Source: Curtobacterium sp. MCBA15_009 (GTDB lineage: Bacteria > Actinomycetota > Actinomycetes > Actinomycetales > Microbacteriaceae). Taken from it: a stretch of 51,046 bases of DNA. The DNA is taken from NCBI RefSeq assembly GCF_001864895.1, contig NZ_MJGO01000002.1, positions 225,299 to 276,344 of the forward strand. Reading direction: 5' to 3'. The position numbers and the translations under genes are program-made. Shown piece by piece: positions 9,156 to 17,672 of the stretch (the first letter of the stretch is position 1; each line of letters starts with the position of its first letter). Below the pieces are notes generated by a model. It searched no databases, was not told the DNA's origin, and saw nothing but the letters and a program-made list of their open reading frames with translations.

Positions 9156-10031
9156 TCAGCCCCGGCGCTCCAGGTGGGCGCGGGTCATCGCCTCCACCTG
9201 CTCGTCCGTCAGGGCGTCGACGTCCCGGGCCTCGCGGCGGTCGGTCCGCTGCCACCGCACGAAGAGGGCGATGAGCACGGGGACGTCCGCGACCTCGGCG
9301 ATGAACCACAGCAGGTCGCCGGCCAGGTGCTGGTCCTGCAGCGGCGACGGTGACCACGGTCTGCCGGTCACCGCCACCACCGACCCGTCGAGGACGTGGT
9401 TCGTGATCCGGAGCACGATCCCGGGGACCGCGTCGAGGACGAGTTCCACGAAGGCGAGCAGGAACTCGGCGGTGACGAACGTCGACGAGCGGAGCACCCC
9501 CGGCTCGGACAGGGGTGCGAGCAGTGCGAACCCCAGCGCCGGCAGTCCTGCGGTGAGCGCGACGGCCCAGCCCTCGGAGCCGCGGACGACCGCCGACAGC
9601 GGGGTGATCAGGACGCCGAACAGCACGAGGGCGACCACCGGCGCGACGATCGCGTTCCCGAGCAGTCGCACCGGACGCGAGCGCATCGTCGCGTCGGCGG
9701 CGCGTGCGAGGCGAGCCGGGCCTCCTGTCCGGAGCAACGGGACGGGCGCGCCCAGCGCAGCGAACGCGGGGACCGCGAAGAAGAGCAGGGCCGCGCGCAG
9801 GACGAACGCCCACCGGAGCTGCTGGTCGTACACGCCGACGATGCCGAACTGCAGGACGACGAACAGTCCGAGCGCCAGGGCGAAGGCCAGTGTGCGCCAC
9901 CACGGCCACCGGGTCCCGCGCCTGGCGGCACCGACCACCCACCGCCCGTAGGCCACGGCGGCGACCAGGACGAGGACCGCGGCGAGAGGATCGAACCGCC
10001 AGGTGCTCCAGAACTCGGGTGTCGACGGCGT
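9156..10031 (-). CDS. Cytochrome c oxidase assembly protein, CtaG (caa3) family, apparent ACG start
   Basis: A polytopic membrane protein of the CtaG/caa3 family, linked to copper delivery to CuB of cytochrome oxidase. It has about seven helices; family motifs include VYDQQLRWAFVLRAALLFFAVPAF, DQHLAGDLLWFIAEVADVPVLIAL and a charged C-terminus. The first ATG/GTG/TTG in frame is GTG 9956, which would cut away the first helix. The frame upstream reads PSTPEFWSTWRFDPLAAVLVLVAAV, a normal CtaG N-terminus. It is preceded by an ideal AGGAGG, a 6-nt spacer and then ACG at 10031. I therefore give the start as ACG 10031 (291 aa). Either ACG is used or an ATG has mutated or been misread. Confidence 0.75.
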   Translation of the reverse strand, partial: TPSTPEFWSTWRFDPLAAVLVLVAAVAYGRWVVGAARRGTRWPWWRTLAFALALGLFVVLQFGIVGVYDQQLRWAFVLRAALLFFAVPAFAALGAPVPLLRTGGPARLARAADATMRSRPVRLLGNAIVAPVVALVLFGVLITPLSAVVRGSEGWAVALTAGLPALGFALLAPLSEPGVLRSSTFVTAEFLLAFVELVLDAVPGIVLRITNHVLDGSVVAVTGRPWSPSPLQDQHLAGDLLWFIAEVADVPVLIALFVRWQRTDRREARDVDALTDEQVEAMTRAHLERRG

Positions 10032-10150
10032 CGGGTGCCTCCTGCGGCGGTGGGACCGACGTGGACCGTCCGGCTGGCGGTCATCGTGCGGCGCTCCTCA
10101 TCCTCCGCCCGTCGCCCCTCCGTGCAGGGCGTCTGCCGGTGAGAACCGGT

Positions 10151-11470
10151 TCAGATCTGCCGGACGCTCCGCGCCGGGGCCGTGCGGGAGAGCAGCCACA
10201 CCCCGATCGGCACGCCCACCGCGCCGACGACGGCGACGCCGAACGACAGGTGCGCCTGCATCACCAGGAAGGCCGGACCGATCGTGCACACCGCCGCCAC
10301 CGCGACGACCGGCCACGCCGGCCGGTCGGTGGTCGGCACGAGGCGGGGGAGCGGGCGGTCGAACCAGCGGAGCGCGCGGGCGATGCCGAGCGACACGGCG
10401 AGCAGCACCACCAGGGCGACCGGTCGTGTCGCCCACCACACGCCGGATCCCGGTTCGGGGAAGGGGGCGCCGAGGAGCAGGGCGACACCGTTCAGGGCGA
10501 TGAAGAGCGGCAGGTGCCAGAGGTAGATCGTCATGCCGTCGCGGCCGAGCACGAAGACGGTGCCGAGTGCCGCCCTCGTGCGCATGAGCCGGGTGAGCGG
10601 AGCGTGCACGAGCTGGACCAGGCACGCCTGCGCGATCGCGAGGAACGCCAGCGGCAGCATCGGCGGGTTGAGGTCCTGCAGCATGTCCGGCGCCCACAGC
10701 CCGATCGAGGTCATCGGCACGAGCAGTGCGTAGGCCGCAGCCGCGACCGCGAGGAGCAGCACCTTCGGACGGCGGGCGAACCAGCCGTCGGCCCACAGGA
10801 ACCCGAGCTGCTGCGCGAACAGCCAGACCGGACCGAGGTTGAGCAGCCCGACCTCGGCGGTGCCGGTGGCGAGGCGCACGGCGTCGACCGCGCCGGCCAG
10901 CAGGAGCAGGACGCCGAGGGTCCGCCACGGGGCCCGCTCGTGCAGGCGCACCATGAAGGGGACGCAGCACTGCGTGATGCCGTAGGCGGCGAGGAACCAG
11001 AGGGGCGAACCGATGCCGAAGGCGACCTCGGCGAGCAGCTCCGGCGGGGTGCCGACGGCGGTGGCGACGCCGAGGCCGAGGGCGAGCACCACGAAGAGGG
11101 GGACGGCGGGGCGGTACAGCCGGACCAGTCGGGTCGCGACCCAGTCTCGGGCAGGACTGCCGTCGGCGCCGCTGCGCGCCACGGTGCTGCGCCACCCCAC
11201 GGCGCTCGCGAAGCCGCCGACCACGAAGAACAGCGGCATCACCTGGCCGATCCACGTGGCGGCCACGTACCAGGGGAGCTCCTGCAGCGGGCTCGTCACC
11301 CGGAGACCGCCCTCGTCGGCGGCGACGCCGACCATCGTGATGTGCACGAAGACGACGAGGACGACGCAGGCCGTCCGGATGAGGTCGACGACCAGGTCCC
11401 GCTTCGCGATGATCCCCCGGACGTCCGCTGCTGTGGGTGCCTGCTCGGGCAGGCCCTGGTGCGTGGACAT
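10151..11470 (-). CDS. Acyltransferase-3 family membrane protein
   Basis: A 439-residue protein with about ten predicted helices. The opening RDLVVDLIRTACVVLVVFVHI carries the family's membrane His, and WIGQVMPLFFVVGGFASAVGWR and DGMTIYLWHLPLFIAL are typical acyltransferase-3 (PF01757) segments. Family members O-acylate cell-surface glycans, lipids or antibiotics; the substrate is unknown here. ATG start at 11470. It is divergent from the fur-type gene and has its own promoter region in 11471-11637. Confidence 0.85.
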   Translation of the reverse strand: MSTHQGLPEQAPTAADVRGIIAKRDLVVDLIRTACVVLVVFVHITMVGVAADEGGLRVTSPLQELPWYVAATWIGQVMPLFFVVGGFASAVGWRSTVARSGADGSPARDWVATRLVRLYRPAVPLFVVLALGLGVATAVGTPPELLAEVAFGIGSPLWFLAAYGITQCCVPFMVRLHERAPWRTLGVLLLLAGAVDAVRLATGTAEVGLLNLGPVWLFAQQLGFLWADGWFARRPKVLLLAVAAAAYALLVPMTSIGLWAPDMLQDLNPPMLPLAFLAIAQACLVQLVHAPLTRLMRTRAALGTVFVLGRDGMTIYLWHLPLFIALNGVALLLGAPFPEPGSGVWWATRPVALVVLLAVSLGIARALRWFDRPLPRLVPTTDRPAWPVVAVAAVCTIGPAFLVMQAHLSFGVAVVGAVGVPIGVWLLSRTAPARSVRQI

Positions 11471-11637
11471 GTCCGGACGCTAGCGCGCGATCGGCCCGGA
11501 TCAGGAGCGTCCCCGCGGATCGCGACCGGATCGTGACATGACGTATTCCGGTAGCGGCATGCGCACGGGTCGGTGACGGTCCACTCGACTCGTGTAGTGT
11601 TGCTCTTGTCTTGATCGCTGCAAAAGAAAGGCTCAGC

Positions 11638-12147
11638 ATGGACGCCGACGCCGATCTGCTCCGGGGAGCGGGGCTGCGGGTCACCACCCCGCGACTCGCC
11701 GTGCTGCGCGCGACCGGGGCGATGCCGCACGCCACAGCAGACGACATCGTGACCGCGCTCACCGCCGAGCTCCCGACCACCAGTCACCAGGCCGTGTACG
11801 GCGTGCTCGCCGCCCTGACCGGGGTCGGCCTCGTGCGCCGGATCGAACCGGCCGGCAGTCCGGCGCGGTACGAACGCCGCACCGGCGACAACCACCACCA
11901 CGTCGTGTGCACCCTCTGCGGCGCGATCGAGGACGTCGACTGCGCCGTCGGTCACGCCCCCTGCCTGACGCCCTCCGAGACCCACGGCTTCGCCGTGACG
12001 ACCGCCGAGGTCACCTACTGGGGCATCTGCGAGCGGTGCGCCGCCGCCGAGCGCGACGACGCCACCGCGCCCGTCGACGCGACCGGTGCCCCCGCGGTGG
12101 CCGCGGTCCCCGGTGACGCCGCCGCCGACGCCCCGCGCGTCCCCTGA
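11638..12147 (+). CDS. Fur family peroxide/metal-responsive regulator
   Basis: A 169-residue Fur-superfamily repressor. The winged helix reads [49 protein letters not shown]. The metal-binding part includes [20 protein letters not shown] and a second CxxC in WGICERC, so a structural Zn site is intact. The C-terminal 35 residues are an Ala/Asp-rich tail beyond the usual domain. Start is ATG 11638 with AAAGG about 7 nt upstream; an upstream in-frame TTG at 11611 lacks such support. It is followed after 50 nt by catalase, the arrangement of FurA/CatR/PerR-type peroxide sensors. I found no convincing Fur box by eye. Confidence 0.88.
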   Translation: MDADADLLRGAGLRVTTPRLAVLRATGAMPHATADDIVTALTAELPTTSHQAVYGVLAALTGVGLVRRIEPAGSPARYERRTGDNHHHVVCTLCGAIEDVDCAVGHAPCLTPSETHGFAVTTAEVTYWGICERCAAAERDDATAPVDATGAPAVAAVPGDAAADAPRVP

Positions 12148-12197
12148 ACCACCCGAGCATCCCTGACCGAACCAACCGTTCCACCCAAGGAGGAACC

Positions 12198-13724
12198 GTG
12201 TCCGACCAGAACACGACCGGCACCCCGTCCGGCACCCCCATCACCACGACGAACAGCGGCGCGCCCGTCTCGAGCGACCAGCACTCCATGGGTGTCGGGG
12301 CCGACGGCCCCCTCGCCCTGCACGACCACTACCTGGTCGAGAAGCTCGCCCAGTTCAACCGCGAGCGCGTGCCGGAGCGCGTCGTCCACGCCAAGGGTGG
12401 TGGCGCGTTCGGTACCTTCACCGTCACGCAGGACATCAGCCGCTACACCCGCGCCGCGTTCCTGCAGCCGGGGCAGCAGACCGAGATGCTCGCGCGCTTC
12501 TCCAGCGTCGCCGGCGAGCAGGGTTCGCCCGACACCTGGCGCGACCCCCGCGGCTTCGCGCTGAAGTTCTACACGTCCGAGGGCAACTACGACCTCGTCG
12601 GCAACAACACCCCCGTCTTCTTCATCCGCGACGGCATCAAGTTCCCCGACTTCATCCGTTCGCAGAAGCGTCTGCCCGGGTCGCACCTGCGCGACCACGA
12701 CATGCAGTGGGACTTCTGGACCCTGTCGCCCGAGTCCGCGCACCAGGTCACCTGGCTCATGGGCGACCGTGGCCTGCCGGCGAGCTGGCGCGAGATGGAC
12801 GGCTTCGGCTCGCACACCTACCAGTGGATCAACGCCGAGGGCGAGCGCTTCTGGGTGAAGTACCACTTCCTGACGGAGCAGGGCCACAAGACCCTCACGC
12901 AGGAGGACGCCGACCGCATCGCCGGCGAGGACGCTGACTTCCACATCCGCGACCTGCACGCCGCGATCGAGCGTGGCGACCACCCGCGCTGGACGCTCAA
13001 GGTGCAGATCATGCCCTACGCGGACGCCGAGTCGTACCGGTTCAACCCGTTCGACCTGACGAAGGTCTGGCCGCACGCCGACTACCCGCTCATCGAGGTC
13101 GGCACCATGGAGCTCAACCGCAACCCGGAGAACTACTTCGCGCAGATCGAGCAGGCGACCTTCGCCCCCTCGAACTTCGTGCCCGGCATCGCCGCGAGCC
13201 CGGACAAGATGCTCCTCGCGCGCATCTTCAGCTACGCGGACGCGCACCGCTACCGCGTCGGCACCAACCACGCGCAGCTGCCGGTGAACGCCCCGAAGAA
13301 CGAGGTCCACTCGTACTCGAAGGACGGCGCCATGCGCTTCGACTTCCAGAAGTCCGAGGTGCCGGTCTACGCTCCGAACTCGCTCGGTGGCGCGCACGCC
13401 GACGCGGACGCGACCGACGAGACCCCGGGCTGGGAGTCGGACGGCGCGCTGCAGCGTTCCGCCGCGACCCTGCACCCCGAGGACGACGACTTCGGCCAGG
13501 CCGGCACGATGGTCCGCGAGGTCCTCGACGACGCCGCCCGTGAGCGCCTGGTCGGCAACATCGCCGGTCACGTCTCGAAGGTGACCCGCGACGACCTGCG
13601 TGAGCGCGTGTTCGCCTACTGGACGAACGTGGACGCCGACCTCGGCGCGCGCGTGCGCGCGGCCGTCGTGCCGAGCGCACCGGGCTCGAACGAGGACCCG
13701 GAGACGGTGGCGGTCGAGGCGTAA
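12198..13724 (+). CDS. katA: Monofunctional heme catalase
   Basis: A 508-residue catalase, about the length of small-subunit (clade 3) enzymes, that splits H2O2 to water and oxygen. The distal His64 is in [12 protein letters not shown] and the distal Asn is in [12 protein letters not shown]. The proximal heme-ligand Tyr lies in [14 protein letters not shown], a near match to the usual RLFSYxDxxxxR. The first 30 residues are a Thr/Ser/Pro-rich extension, and there is no signal peptide. GTG start at 12198 follows AAGGAGG. Preceded by the Fur-type regulator and closed by a 25-bp terminator stem; likely peroxide-inducible. The katA symbol is by family, not by a proven orthology. Confidence 0.95.
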   Translation: MSDQNTTGTPSGTPITTTNSGAPVSSDQHSMGVGADGPLALHDHYLVEKLAQFNRERVPERVVHAKGGGAFGTFTVTQDISRYTRAAFLQPGQQTEMLARFSSVAGEQGSPDTWRDPRGFALKFYTSEGNYDLVGNNTPVFFIRDGIKFPDFIRSQKRLPGSHLRDHDMQWDFWTLSPESAHQVTWLMGDRGLPASWREMDGFGSHTYQWINAEGERFWVKYHFLTEQGHKTLTQEDADRIAGEDADFHIRDLHAAIERGDHPRWTLKVQIMPYADAESYRFNPFDLTKVWPHADYPLIEVGTMELNRNPENYFAQIEQATFAPSNFVPGIAASPDKMLLARIFSYADAHRYRVGTNHAQLPVNAPKNEVHSYSKDGAMRFDFQKSEVPVYAPNSLGGAHADADATDETPGWESDGALQRSAATLHPEDDDFGQAGTMVREVLDDAARERLVGNIAGHVSKVTRDDLRERVFAYWTNVDADLGARVRAAVVPSAPGSNEDPETVAVEA

Positions 13725-13736
13725 GCCCCACTGCTG

Positions 13737-13787
13737 ACGGACGGGAGGCGCGGTGCGGGTCGGACCCGCACCGCGCCTCCCGTCCGT
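13737..13787. terminator. 25-bp perfect terminator hairpin after catalase
   Basis: Arms at 13737-13761 and 13763-13787 are perfect reverse complements (the tip must open to form a loop). The outer stem is ACGGACGGGAGGC, shared with terminators at 26531, 29962 and in part 39457. It is followed by TCTC and sits between the convergent catalase and NodA-like genes. Confidence 0.85.
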
Positions 13788-13846
13788 TCTCACGTTCCGG
13801 ACCGGTGGCCCGTCGAGCAGGATCGCGCCCGGTCCTCGTCCTGGAC

Positions 13847-14413
13847 CTAGACCTGCTGGCCGTTGAGCAGGATCGGACCGTCCGGCCAGTCCTCCAGCCG
13901 CTCCGCCACCGGCAGGACCATCCAGCCGCCCTGGTCGGTCATCGGCATGCCGGCGCCCTCGGCAGTGAAGGCCGTGTAGTCCCCGACGACGTCGTCGAAG
14001 TGGTGCCAGCCGAGGTTCGCGTAGAACGGGATGCGGTTCTCTCCGGCGCCGAGGAAGCCGTACGGCACCGCGAGGCCCTCGAGCACGGCGTGCGCGCGCT
14101 CCATCAGCTCGCGGCCCTTGCCCGTGCCCTGCAGTCGCGGTGCGACAGCGACCAACCCGGTGTCGCCGACCAGCACATCACGGCCGCCCACCGAGATGTA
14201 CATCCGGCGGATGCCGACGTGGGCGAGCACGACACCGTCGGCGTCGCGGGCGATCACCCGCCGTTCGGGCTGCATGCCCGCCCAGCTCCGGCCGCCCACG
14301 TACCAGTGGGACCAGTCCGGGAAGGCCTGCGCCAGCAGTGCGGTGATGGCCTCGTGGTCGGGGAGCGTGAGGGTGCTCTCCTCGAGCACCTCCCAGCGGA
14401 TGTCGTCAGTCAC
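13847..14413 (-). CDS. NodA-like N-acyltransferase (GNAT superfamily)
   Basis: A 188-residue protein of GNAT type. From memory it resembles rhizobial NodA over its whole length. Shared positions: W and E near the N-terminus with LxLxDH, GGRSWAG (residues 40-46) followed by PERR-IA-D-GV-AHVGIRR, the segment V-G-DVLVGDTGLVAVAP-LQGTG, a VPYGF segment, and a C-terminal MVLPV...DWPDGPILLNG. NodA (about 196 aa) N-acylates the chito-oligosaccharide core of Nod factors. No nodB or nodC homologue is present here, so the acceptor is unknown. I chose GTG 14413 (AGGA upstream), since an earlier start at 14461 would run into the divergent promoter. Confidence 0.7.
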   Translation of the reverse strand: MTDDIRWEVLEESTLTLPDHEAITALLAQAFPDWSHWYVGGRSWAGMQPERRVIARDADGVVLAHVGIRRMYISVGGRDVLVGDTGLVAVAPRLQGTGKGRELMERAHAVLEGLAVPYGFLGAGENRIPFYANLGWHHFDDVVGDYTAFTAEGAGMPMTDQGGWMVLPVAERLEDWPDGPILLNGQQV

Positions 14414-14479
14414 GCATCCATCCTGCACGGATGCCCCACCGACGGTTGCGCCGTAACCCACCCTTGTTGTACGTTAGCG

Positions 14480-14491
14480 GTGATACATCAC
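14480..14491. promoter_or_regulatory. Candidate operator over a -10 region, upstream of the peptide operon
   Basis: The inverted repeat GTGAT-AC-ATCAC covers a -10-like GATACAT that follows TTGTTG by a suitable distance (TTGTTG at about 14464). A start site about 14495 would give a short leader with the AAGGGG at 14504-14509 as ribosome site. A repressor bound here would block the whole 14514-18811 operon. Confidence 0.4.
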
Positions 14492-14513
14492 TAGCGACGA
14501 GCGAAGGGGCCTG

Positions 14514-14795
14514 ATGTCGATCAAGAACGTGGTGTTGGGGATGGCTGTGCTGGGAAGCGTCATGGGCGGTGGGCTCGCGGTCGACGCGGCCACGGCTCCG
14601 GAGGCGAACGCGGCTTGCTACGGGTCGGTCTCGACGTTCAAGGGCAAGAACAACTCCTGTTCCCGAGGCGCTCGCCATTGGGACGTGATCAAGGGCAAGG
14701 ACACGGCCTACGGGAACTGGGCCGATCGCGGCTCATGGTCCAGCCAGAGGGCCTGCTGGATCAACGTCGTGTCATACGGGATGACGGCACGTTGA
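14514..14795 (+). CDS. Small secreted Cys-containing peptide, possibly bacteriocin-like
   Basis: A 93-residue precursor not recognised as a named family. Residues 1-33 form a signal peptide: Lys4, a hydrophobic core, and a cleavage site after PEANA. The mature part of about 60 residues is rich in Gly, Ser, Trp and basic residues and holds Cys35, Cys49 and Cys81. The stretch GKDTAYGNWADRGSW faintly recalls lactococcin 972 (a GKDT followed by WA), but that is too short to assign. ATG 14514 follows AAGGGG by 4 nt. It is first in an operon with two lipoproteins and a tripartite ABC system, which fits an exported toxin or signal. Base composition looks less GC-rich than flanking genes. Confidence 0.7.
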   Translation: MSIKNVVLGMAVLGSVMGGGLAVDAATAPEANAACYGSVSTFKGKNNSCSRGARHWDVIKGKDTAYGNWADRGSWSSQRACWINVVSYGMTAR

Positions 14796-15425
14796 ATGGC
14801 CGCCGGTCGCTGGGGACACGGAGCACACGTGTGCGTACTCGTGGTCACGATCGCGTTGGCAAGCACTGGGTGTGCCACCATCCCGGCTGAGCCGGGTAGG
14901 CCGTCGGCTCGGACCGACGTGACACTCGAACACGCCGGCCCCTGGTCGGACGAGTTCAAGGCAGCCCTGGATGACGGTGCGTCCGATTACGAGGCATCGA
15001 TCCTGGCCGACGGCCGGATCACAACCGAGGAGGTCGAGGGGGCGCACGAACAGGTGCGTCGGTGCCTGGCCGACTCCAGCCTGGGCATCACCTACGACCC
15101 GGACGGTGGTTTCCGACTGCATCCCTTCGACAGGGAGGTCGACGAGGGCTTCTTCGGTTGGTCGGACCCGATCCTGCGGGCCTGCGAGAAACGGTACGAC
15201 GAGTACGTGACCTACCTGTACGAGCAGACGCGACGGAACCCGGAGCGTCTGGACGATGCGGAGATCACCGTGCCGTGCTTGCGGAAGGCCGGTCTTGTCG
15301 GACGGGACTACACCGAGCAGCAGTGGCGGGAGGACCTCGACGCGGACACGCTCCCGCACTTCGAGTTGGACGACAAGGCGCGGCAGTGCATGCTCGATCC
15401 GCTCGGCCTCTGGCGGGCGCCGTGA
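14796..15425 (+). CDS. Predicted lipoprotein A of a tandem paralogous pair
   Basis: A 209-residue protein with a lipoprotein-type signal ending LASTGC (the -3 Ser is unusual). The ATG follows directly on the peptide gene's stop. After the signal comes an acidic, soluble domain with four Cys outside the lipobox, in VRRCLADS, LRACEKRYDEYVT, ITVPCLRKAG and KARQCMLDPLGLWR. It matches the next protein at roughly 70% of positions by eye, including LEHAGPW, YDPDGGF and EQTRRNPERLD. I do not recognise a named domain. Position after the peptide gene suggests an immunity or peptide-binding role, which is inference. Confidence 0.75.
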   Translation: MAAGRWGHGAHVCVLVVTIALASTGCATIPAEPGRPSARTDVTLEHAGPWSDEFKAALDDGASDYEASILADGRITTEEVEGAHEQVRRCLADSSLGITYDPDGGFRLHPFDREVDEGFFGWSDPILRACEKRYDEYVTYLYEQTRRNPERLDDAEITVPCLRKAGLVGRDYTEQQWREDLDADTLPHFELDDKARQCMLDPLGLWRAP

Positions 15426-16036
15426 GGCGCGTTGGAGCGGGAGCTGCTCTCCTCACGCTCGTGGCACTGCTCACGTCCGGCTGTGCGGCTGCCCCTGTCA
15501 TCCCGGGCCATGCGTCGTCGAGTCGGACGGCGTCGCTCGAGCACGCCGGCCCCTGGGCCGACGAGTTCCGATCGGCTCTGGACCACGGAGTCTCCGACTC
15601 CGAGGCGTCGATGCTCGCCGACGGAAAGGTCACGGCCGCAGAGCTCGAGGAGGCGCACGAAGGCGTCCGGCGGTGTCTCGCCGACTCCGGTCTCGGGATC
15701 GAGTACGACCCGGACGGCGGGTTCTCGCTCCCATCGCTGGACGGGAAGTATCCGAATGACTACTTCGAGCGGTCGGACCCGGTCCTCCGCGCGTGTGAGA
15801 AGCGGTACGACGAGTACGTGACCTTCCTCTTCGAGCAGACTCGCCGGAACCCCGAGCGACTCGACGAGGCCGAGATCACCGTCCCGTGCCTGCAGCGAGC
15901 GGGGCTCGTCGGTCGGGGGTACACCGAGGAGCAGTGGCGGAAGGACTACGACGACGACACGCTGCCGTTCGACTGGATGGACGAGAAGGCGCGGCAGTGT
16001 CAGCTCGATCCGCTCGGGCTGTGGCGGGACGGCTGA
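15422..16036 (+). CDS. Predicted lipoprotein B of a tandem paralogous pair
   Basis: A 204-residue paralogue of the preceding protein. It starts on GTG 15422, overlapping the stop of A by 4 nt; this start gives the short signal MRRVGAGAALLTLVALLTSGC with a proper LTSGC lipobox. The domain keeps all four non-lipobox Cys and the blocks LEHAGPW, EASMLADG, RRCLADSGLGIEYDPDGGF, RACEKRYDEYVT, QTRRNPERLD and LDPLGLWR. The variable parts lie around residues 95-110 and 170-180 (DRE/DGK and the region before KARQC). It would be anchored on the outer face of the membrane. Confidence 0.78.
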   Translation: MRRVGAGAALLTLVALLTSGCAAAPVIPGHASSSRTASLEHAGPWADEFRSALDHGVSDSEASMLADGKVTAAELEEAHEGVRRCLADSGLGIEYDPDGGFSLPSLDGKYPNDYFERSDPVLRACEKRYDEYVTFLFEQTRRNPERLDEAEITVPCLQRAGLVGRGYTEEQWRKDYDDDTLPFDWMDEKARQCQLDPLGLWRDG

Positions 16037-17079
16037 TGCAGCGCCCGTACGGAGCGCTCCTCGGCCTCGGCGCGATGCTCGTCGCGGCCGGCAGCGCCGC
16101 CGCGGTCGTGGTGGCGGTGCCGGCCGAGCCGCCGGCTGCGCTCCGGACCGCGTCGCCCGCCAGGACCGTCGCGGTCACCGAGCGCACCGACGCCGACGAG
16201 CGGCAGGTGCAACTCGCCCTCGAGACCGGGGCACCCAGAGCCGTGGTGACGACCCGGACCGGGACGGTGACAGCGTCGTCGTGCTCGACCGGCGCCCCGC
16301 TCGTCAGCGGTGACGTGATCGCCGGCGTCGACGGTCAGCCGGTGGTCGCGCTGGCGACGGGGGAACCGCTCTGGCGGGACCTCGAACCGGGTGACCGCGG
16401 CGACGACGTCTCCGGGCTGCAGGCCGAGCTCACGCGCCTCGGCGCGGGACTCGCGGTCGACGGACTCGTCGGCCCCGGGACCCTCCTTGCCGCACGGCAG
16501 TTCCTGGTCGACCGCGGCGTGACGGCGGACGACCTGCCCGACGGCGTGGTGCCGCGGGCGCCCTTCGCCTGGGTCCCGGCTGTCGAGAACAGCGTCCGTG
16601 CCTGCACGGCGGTCCTCGGCGCCCCCGTCGACGCCGAGGGGACGCTCGTCGAGTTGCCGGCGGAGCTCCGCGGAGCGCGCATCGAGACCCTGTCGGCCGA
16701 CTCGGCTCCGGGCGACCGGGTGCTGCGGGTCGGCGGCGCCGACGTCCCGGTCGATGCGCGGGGTGTCGTGTCGGCACCCGATGCGCTGGCTGCGGTCGCC
16801 GCACTGCCCGAGTACGCGGTGACGGTGTCGTCGGCCGACGGCGTCCCGACGCTCCCGGCGGCCTGGTCGCTCCGCCGTCCCCGGACGGTGCAGGTCGTTC
16901 CGCCGACGGCGCTGTGGGACCTCGACGGCGATCAGGCCTGCGTGCAACCGACGTCGGGCCCGGCACTCGAGGTCGAGGTCCTCGGCTCCGAGCTCGGTCA
17001 GTCCTTCGTGCGCGGGCCCGAGGGTCGACCACTCGACCGGGTCCGTGCCGATCCCGACCGGTCCCGTCCGTGCCGGTGA
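16036..17079 (+). CDS. Peptidoglycan-binding-domain efflux adaptor (MacA/YknX-like)
   Basis: A 347-residue protein whose ATG shares a base with the preceding stop. One N-terminal helix (about residues 7-30) anchors an extracytoplasmic part. Residues 80-115 (TGTVTASSCSTGAPLVSGDVIAGVDGQPVVAL) look like the split lipoyl/adaptor hairpin of efflux adaptors. Directly after it is a PG_binding_1 domain with GDRGDDVSGLQAEL and VDGLVGPGTLLAARQF. A C-terminal beta-rich part follows. In actinobacteria such proteins accompany MacB-type ABC transporters and are thought to link them to the wall. The next gene starts within this stop. Confidence 0.8.
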   Translation: MQRPYGALLGLGAMLVAAGSAAAVVVAVPAEPPAALRTASPARTVAVTERTDADERQVQLALETGAPRAVVTTRTGTVTASSCSTGAPLVSGDVIAGVDGQPVVALATGEPLWRDLEPGDRGDDVSGLQAELTRLGAGLAVDGLVGPGTLLAARQFLVDRGVTADDLPDGVVPRAPFAWVPAVENSVRACTAVLGAPVDAEGTLVELPAELRGARIETLSADSAPGDRVLRVGGADVPVDARGVVSAPDALAAVAALPEYAVTVSSADGVPTLPAAWSLRRPRTVQVVPPTALWDLDGDQACVQPTSGPALEVEVLGSELGQSFVRGPEGRPLDRVRADPDRSRPCR

Positions 17080-17672
17080 CGCTGGCCGGGGTCGGCCACA
17101 CCTGGTCGAACGGCACGGTCCTGTTCCGCCAGGTCGATCGCACCTTCGTCGATGGCACGGTCACTGCGGTCGTCGGGCCGAGCGGCTCGGGGAAGTCGAC
17201 GCTCCTGGCGGTCCTCGCGGGGATGCTCCGGCCGACCGCCGGCTCCGTGGACCGTCCGGCAGGGTGCCGACCGCTCTGGGTGTTCCAGAACCCGCACGGG
17301 GTCGCTCGGCGTCGAGCGCTGGACCACGTGGCGCTGCCGTTCCTCGCGCGCGGTGACGACCGCCGGACTGCCGATCGGCGGGCGGTCGAACTGCTCGGTC
17401 GTTTCGGCCTCGACGGGCGGGTGCACGCCCGGTTCGGCGAGCTGTCCGGGGGCGAGGCGCAACGCCTCATGCTGGCGCGGGGCGTGGCGAGCAGCCCGGG
17501 ACTGATGCTCGTCGACGAGCCGACGGCCCAGCTCGACCGGGCGACGGCGACGGAGGTGAACCGGGCGATCGGGGCGCTCGCCGCGTCGGGGACCGTGGTC
17601 GTCGTCGCGACGCACGACGACGACACCCGAGCTGCGTGCGACTCCGTCCTCGACCTCGGGCAGTACCGGTGA
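17076..17672 (+). CDS. ABC transporter ATP-binding protein (MacB/LolD-like)
   Basis: A 198-residue ATPase with all core motifs: Walker A GPSGSGKST, signature LSGGEAQR, Walker B LMLVDEP and the H-loop ATHDD. The Q-loop lies in VFQNPHG. It is short, as usual for the LolD/MacB/YknY group. I chose GTG 17076, which overlaps the adaptor stop in a GTGA like other joins of this operon; GTG 17070, two codons earlier, is also possible. It should energise the permease encoded next. Confidence 0.9.
   Translation: MTLAGVGHTWSNGTVLFRQVDRTFVDGTVTAVVGPSGSGKSTLLAVLAGMLRPTAGSVDRPAGCRPLWVFQNPHGVARRRALDHVALPFLARGDDRRTADRRAVELLGRFGLDGRVHARFGELSGGEAQRLMLARGVASSPGLMLVDEPTAQLDRATATEVNRAIGALAASGTVVVVATHDDDTRAACDSVLDLGQYR

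Noticed and set aside
14514..14795. Assignment of the secreted peptide to the lactococcin 972 family
   Set aside because: Only a short GKDT...WA resemblance, recalled from memory. The Cys residues and overall pattern differ, so I left it unassigned.
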